The notes beneath the pieces were generated by a model. The model saw nothing but the letters and a program-made list of their open reading frames with translations. It was not told where the DNA came from and made no database searches. Below are positions 60,961-64,000 of a stretch of 64,000 bases of DNA, one piece after another. Origin of the DNA: Pseudomonas triticifolii (lineage in GTDB: Bacteria > Pseudomonadota > Gammaproteobacteria > Pseudomonadales > Pseudomonadaceae); assembly GCF_014358015.1 (NCBI RefSeq), contig NZ_JACONV010000024.1:1-64000 (forward strand), given 5' to 3'. The translations under genes were made by a program, and so were the position numbers. Each line of letters opens with the position of its first letter. The stretch's first letter is position 1.

Positions 60961-61842
60961 TCAGCGTGGTAATTGCGCTATCAGCGCAAAGCACGCCTCG
61001 GCCAATGCCGAGCGTGGCGCACTGCGGCGCATGATCAGCCCCAGTTGGGCCAGCGTGCGGGCATCGGCAATCGGGTGCATGGCCAAGTGCTCGGTCAGCG
61101 TCTCCAGCCCGCCGTCCAGTGGCATGACCGCGCAGCAAAGGCCGCCATGTACGGCCTGCAATAACTGATGAACGGCATCGGTCTGCAGCAACGGCTGAGG
61201 TTGCAGGCCACGGCTGTGGAAGTTGTGATCGATGGATTGGCGAAAATGCATGCCGCTGGTGAGCATGCCCAATGGCAACTCGACCAGATCCGCCCAGCTC
61301 AGCGGCGTATCGCCGAAGGTGAAATGTCGCCGGTCGTACATCAGGCCCATTTTTGTGTCGTCCAGCGCCAGCGAGTCGAAACGGTCGTTATCCAGGCGCT
61401 CCAGATACGAGACGCCCAGGTCGATACGGTTGCTCGCCAGTTGCTCCAGCACCTGCTCGGAACTGAGCGATGACAGCTCGAAACGCAGGTTCGGGTGCAT
61501 CTGATGCAGCCGGTGCAGCAGCGGCAAGGGGTCGAAGCTCGACAGTGGCACCACGCCCAGGCGCAACGTACCCACCAGATGACCCCGGCAGGCGGCTGCC
61601 TCGGCCTGCAACCCGTCATAGGCCGCCAGCACCGTGCGCGCCCAGGCCAGTACACGCTCGCCGGGTGCAGTGAAGCCTTCAAAACGCTGGCCGCGGTTGA
61701 CCAACGGCAAGCCCAACTCTTCTTCCAGATTGCGCAACCGCATCGACAGCGTGGGCTGGGTGATATTGCAGCGCGCAGCCGCTTGCCCGAAGTGACGCGT
61801 TTCGTCGAGGGCGATCAGGAATTTGAGTTGCTTGATGTCCAT
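60961..61842 (-). CDS. LysR-family transcriptional regulator
   Basis: A 293-residue LTTR. The N-terminal winged helix (about 1-60) reads IKQLKFLIALDETRHFGQAA, then CNITQPTLSMRLRNLEEELG; the effector domain has LRLGVVPLSSFDPLPLLHRL and IDLGVSYLERLDN. GGAG lies five bases before the ATG at 61842; a GTG two codons earlier is possible. It precedes fdhD on the same strand by about 100 bp, so it may regulate or be co-transcribed with the fdhD-oxidoreductase pair. Inducer unknown. Confidence 0.9.
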   Translation of the reverse strand: MDIKQLKFLIALDETRHFGQAAARCNITQPTLSMRLRNLEEELGLPLVNRGQRFEGFTAPGERVLAWARTVLAAYDGLQAEAAACRGHLVGTLRLGVVPLSSFDPLPLLHRLHQMHPNLRFELSSLSSEQVLEQLASNRIDLGVSYLERLDNDRFDSLALDDTKMGLMYDRRHFTFGDTPLSWADLVELPLGMLTSGMHFRQSIDHNFHSRGLQPQPLLQTDAVHQLLQAVHGGLCCAVMPLDGGLETLTEHLAMHPIADARTLAQLGLIMRRSAPRSALAEACFALIAQLPR

Positions 61843-61993
61843 GTTCACTCCGGTGGTCGAGCCAGGCTCCCGATTCTACGCGTTCAGGGCCAATGGTGGT
61901 CGAGCGACGTTGGTCGGAACGCTGCAGGCCCCGGTTTATAAGGACTATGGTTGAGTGTGCAAGTCTGACAACTCACGTAAGGAGAATCGGATA

Positions 61994-62446
61994 ATGAGTA
62001 TTTGGAGTTTTGTGAAAGAAGCGGGCGAGAAGATCCTTGATGCGATCACGCCTGGCAACGCCAACGCAGATGAAGTCCTGAAACATCATATTTCCAAGGT
62101 TGGATTGGGCAACCCCAACATTCAGACAGAGGTTCAGGGCGGCACCGTCATCGTCAAGGGCGAGGCGACCAGTCAGGAGGAGAAGGAGAAGATTCGGGTC
62201 ACGCTGGGCAATATCGAAGGCGTCGAGAAAGTGGACGACCAGATGACTCTGGCCGCTGGCAGCGCGACCGCCGCAAGTGCCGAGTCCAGATTCTATGAGG
62301 TCAAGAAAGGCGACACGCTCAGTGCGATTTCAAAGCAGATGTACGGCGACCCGAACAAGTACCAGAAAATCTTCGACGCCAACAAGCCCATGCTCGAGCA
62401 TGCGGACAAGATTTACCCGGGGCAGACGTTGCGTATTCCTGAGTAA
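61994..62446 (+). CDS. BON and LysM domain protein (Kbp/YgaU-like)
   Basis: A 150-residue protein with an N-terminal BON domain (about 22-85, ADEVLKHHISKVGL, VQGGTVIVKGEATSQEEKEK, NIEGVEKVDDQM) and a C-terminal LysM domain (FYEVKKGDTLSAISKQMYGD, then YPGQTLRIP). This is the layout of E. coli Kbp (YgaU), a potassium-binding cytosolic protein induced by osmotic stress. There is no signal peptide, which argues against simple peptidoglycan binding. AAGGAG precedes the ATG. Confidence 0.9.
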   Translation: MSIWSFVKEAGEKILDAITPGNANADEVLKHHISKVGLGNPNIQTEVQGGTVIVKGEATSQEEKEKIRVTLGNIEGVEKVDDQMTLAAGSATAASAESRFYEVKKGDTLSAISKQMYGDPNKYQKIFDANKPMLEHADKIYPGQTLRIPE

Positions 62447-62524
62447 GTGGCGTCTCGGGCAAATGACTGCTGCCTACGCTCCGCGCCCATCGTTATACAC
62501 ACCTCTCGCTGCAACCAACGGACT

Positions 62525-62610
62525 GTGGGAGGCGGCTTGCCGGCGATGCTTTTTCTGAATCGATCTATCGGTGCCTGATCTGACCCCATCGCCGGCCAGC
62601 CGCCTCCCAC
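62525..62610. repeat. Inverted pair of REP elements
   Basis: Two 24-base arms, 62525-62548 and 62587-62610, are near-perfect reverse complements (GTGGGAGGCGGCTTGCCGGC and its mate; one mismatch) separated by 38 bases. The sequence matches the GTGGGAGCGGGCTTGC-type REP family common between genes in Pseudomonas. It lies between two convergent genes and could also stop transcription. Confidence 0.85.
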
Positions 62611-62679
62611 GGTTATGCATTCAGTCAGGCACTTTTGTTTTGGCTTTGTTTTGTGCGCCTTCCGAGCGTCCGTAGGCCC

Positions 62680-63342
62680 TCACAACCCCTTGATCAACTC
62701 CCGGTAATCTCCGACAGCGGCAAATTCTTCGGTGTCTTTCGGGGCTTTCTGGCTGTTGGGCTGGCTGACGGCAAGCAAGTGCGCGACACCGAAATGACCG
62801 GCGCTGCGCAGGATCGGCAGGGTGTCGTCGATGAACAGGCTGCGGGCCGGGTCGAACGCGGTCTCGGCATGGAGTGCGTCCCAGAACTGCTGGTTTTCCT
62901 TAGGGAAGCCATAGTCATGGGAACTGATCAAACGCTCGAAGTAGGGCGCCAGCTCGATCCGCTCCATCTTCAACGACAACGAGTCGCGGTGTGCGTTGGT
63001 GATCATGATCACCCGCTTGCCCGCCTGCCTGAGCGCTGCCAGAAAGGTTTCAGCGTCCGGGCGCAAGGCAATCATGTGCGCGATTTCGCGCTTCAGGTCG
63101 CGCACCGACAGCTTCAGCTCGGCGCTCCAGAAATCCAGGCAGTACCAGTTAAGGGTGCCGGCGTTGCGCTCGAACAATGGCTGCAATTCCAGCCAGGCCA
63201 TGGCGAAGCTGATGCCATGCAGCTCGGCATAACGTTGTGGCAGGTGCTGCAACCAGAAGTGGTCGTCGTAATGCAGGTCGAGCAACGTGCCGTCCATATC
63301 CAGCAGGACGGTATCGATTTCGCTCCAGGGCATGGAAAGCAT
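62680..63342 (-). CDS. yrfG: GMP/IMP nucleotidase YrfG (HAD superfamily)
   Basis: A 220-residue HAD phosphatase that dephosphorylates purine nucleotides. Motif I is LLDMDGTLLDLHYDDHFW, motif II MITNAH, motif III K in GFPKENQQFW, motif IV LFIDDTLPILRSAG. The tryptophan-rich cap (FWLQHLPQRYAELHG, LNWYCLDFWS) is typical of YrfG. It is divergent from nudE, the usual arrangement in gamma-proteobacteria. GAGG stands six bases before the ATG at 63342. Confidence 0.92.
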   Translation of the reverse strand: MLSMPWSEIDTVLLDMDGTLLDLHYDDHFWLQHLPQRYAELHGISFAMAWLELQPLFERNAGTLNWYCLDFWSAELKLSVRDLKREIAHMIALRPDAETFLAALRQAGKRVIMITNAHRDSLSLKMERIELAPYFERLISSHDYGFPKENQQFWDALHAETAFDPARSLFIDDTLPILRSAGHFGVAHLLAVSQPNSQKAPKDTEEFAAVGDYRELIKGL

Positions 63343-63440
63343 TCAGGCCTCGCGAAGGTGGGTCAGGTGAGTGAGCATATCCGACACAGACATTCGGAAA
63401 AGCCACGGTATAGTACCCCGTCCATGTGAAGGAGCCTGTC

Positions 63441-64000
63441 ATGCGTCAGAAACCTACCGTTCTCGCCCGCGCCATCGTCGCCAGCAGTCGCCTGTTCCGC
63501 GTCGAAGAGCTGCAACTGCGCTTTGCCAACGGCGTTGAGCGCACTTACGAACGGCTGGTCGGCAGAGGCGCGGGTTATGGCGCGGTCATGATTGTGGCAA
63601 TGCTCGATGCCGACCACGCGATTCTGATCGAAGAGTATTGCGGCGGCACCGATGAGTACGAGCTGTCCTTGCCCAAAGGCCTGATCGAACCGGGCGAAGA
63701 CATCCTCGCCGCCGCCAATCGCGAGCTCAAGGAAGAAGCCGGTTTCGGCGCGCACCAACTGGAACACCTGACCGAGCTGTCGCTGTCGCCCGGTTACATG
63801 AACCAGAAAATTCAGGTGGTGCTGGCCACCGAGCTTTACGAGGAACGGCTTGAAGGCGATGAACCCGAGCCGATTCGCGTGGACAAGATCAACCTGCGGG
63901 AGCTGGCGAGCCTGGCCCAGAATGCACAGTTCAGCGAAGGGCGTGCCCTGGCTGCGCTGTACCTGACCCGCGACGTGCTGACTCAACGTGGACTCTTTCA
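63441..64000 (+). CDS. nudE: NudE, ADP-sugar/ADP-compound hydrolase (cut by window end)
   Basis: The first 186 codons of a Nudix hydrolase acting on ADP-ribose, NADH and Ap3A. Translation begins MRQKPTVLARAIVASSRLF; the Nudix box runs from the glycine in PKGLIEPGED to REL KEEAGF (about 88-110) with all G, E, R-E and E-E positions in place. AAGGAG lies seven bases before the ATG at 63441. No stop codon is reached, so the C-terminus lies beyond the window; the family is usually about 185-205 residues, so only a few residues are missing. Confidence 0.93.
   Translation, partial: MRQKPTVLARAIVASSRLFRVEELQLRFANGVERTYERLVGRGAGYGAVMIVAMLDADHAILIEEYCGGTDEYELSLPKGLIEPGEDILAAANRELKEEAGFGAHQLEHLTELSLSPGYMNQKIQVVLATELYEERLEGDEPEPIRVDKINLRELASLAQNAQFSEGRALAALYLTRDVLTQRGLF

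Overview
The window looks like chromosome of a Pseudomonas syringae-group bacterium. The reasons are a gamma-proteobacterial 5S rRNA gene, GC-rich coding DNA with Pseudomonas-type Shine-Dalgarno sites, a complete four-gene mgo (mangotoxin-regulator/leudiazen) operon, an HSI-I-like type VI secretion (T6SS) cluster with a threonine-phosphorylation branch, Pseudomonas-style REP hairpins and RsmX-type small RNAs. The identification rests on gene content read by eye; no database search was run.

Layout. (1) 1-240: end of an rRNA operon, with one complete 5S rRNA and its terminator; the first 13 bases repeat the tail of that terminator, hinting at a second 5S just outside. (2) 259-6010 (minus): mgoB-mgoC-mgoA-mgoD, two diiron-type oxygenases, an A-PCP-reductase NRPS and a START/cyclase-like protein, preceded by about 0.8 kb of AT-rich non-coding DNA. 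(3) 6793-12810: a GntR regulator, an aldo/keto reductase, a HAD phosphatase, a YdgA-family protein, and an overlapping sulfotransferase/APS-kinase pair. (4) 13073-19743: an Rhs toxin locus (Eag chaperone, Rhs with PAAR and variable C-terminal toxin, immunity gene) followed by the remains of an older toxin module: a frame-broken Rhs tip fragment and an immunity gene cut by one in-frame stop. (5) 19759-51731: the T6SS. All 13 core tss genes are present in two divergent transcription units around 32571-32960. The minus unit is tssA-B-C-hcp-tae4-immunity-tssE-F-G-clpV-vgrG-eag-rhs; the plus unit is tagH-tssJ-K-L-M-tagF-pppA-ppkA-tagT-S-R-Q plus a candidate effector/immunity pair. (6) 51763-52267 (minus): two tandem copies of an RsmX-like sRNA, each with eight GGA motifs, its own terminator and its own upstream GacA-box-like element. 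(7) 52394-64000: housekeeping and metabolic genes (acyl-CoA ligase, a membrane protein, RecQ-type helicase, glycine-zipper protein, FdhF/YdeP-like molybdoenzyme with FdhD, LysR regulator, BON-LysM protein, GMP/IMP nucleotidase, NudE cut by the window end).

How it fits together. The T6SS needle (Hcp/VgrG/Rhs-PAAR) would deliver a peptidoglycan amidase (Tae4), an Rhs C-terminal toxin and possibly a membrane-active effector, each next to a plausible immunity gene. TagQRST-PpkA-PppA-TagF-TagH form the post-translational firing switch known from Pseudomonas aeruginosa H1-T6SS. The mgo operon makes a small signalling molecule. In Pseudomonas both the mgo/mangotoxin system and T6SS are under Gac/Rsm control, and two RsmX-type decoy RNAs sit directly beside the T6SS cluster, so the window may hold outputs and regulators of one circuit.

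Most interesting items: the tandem RsmX pair, the candidate effector/immunity pair at 50323-51731, the Rhs toxin graveyard at 13073-14120, and the sulfotransferase/CysC pair.
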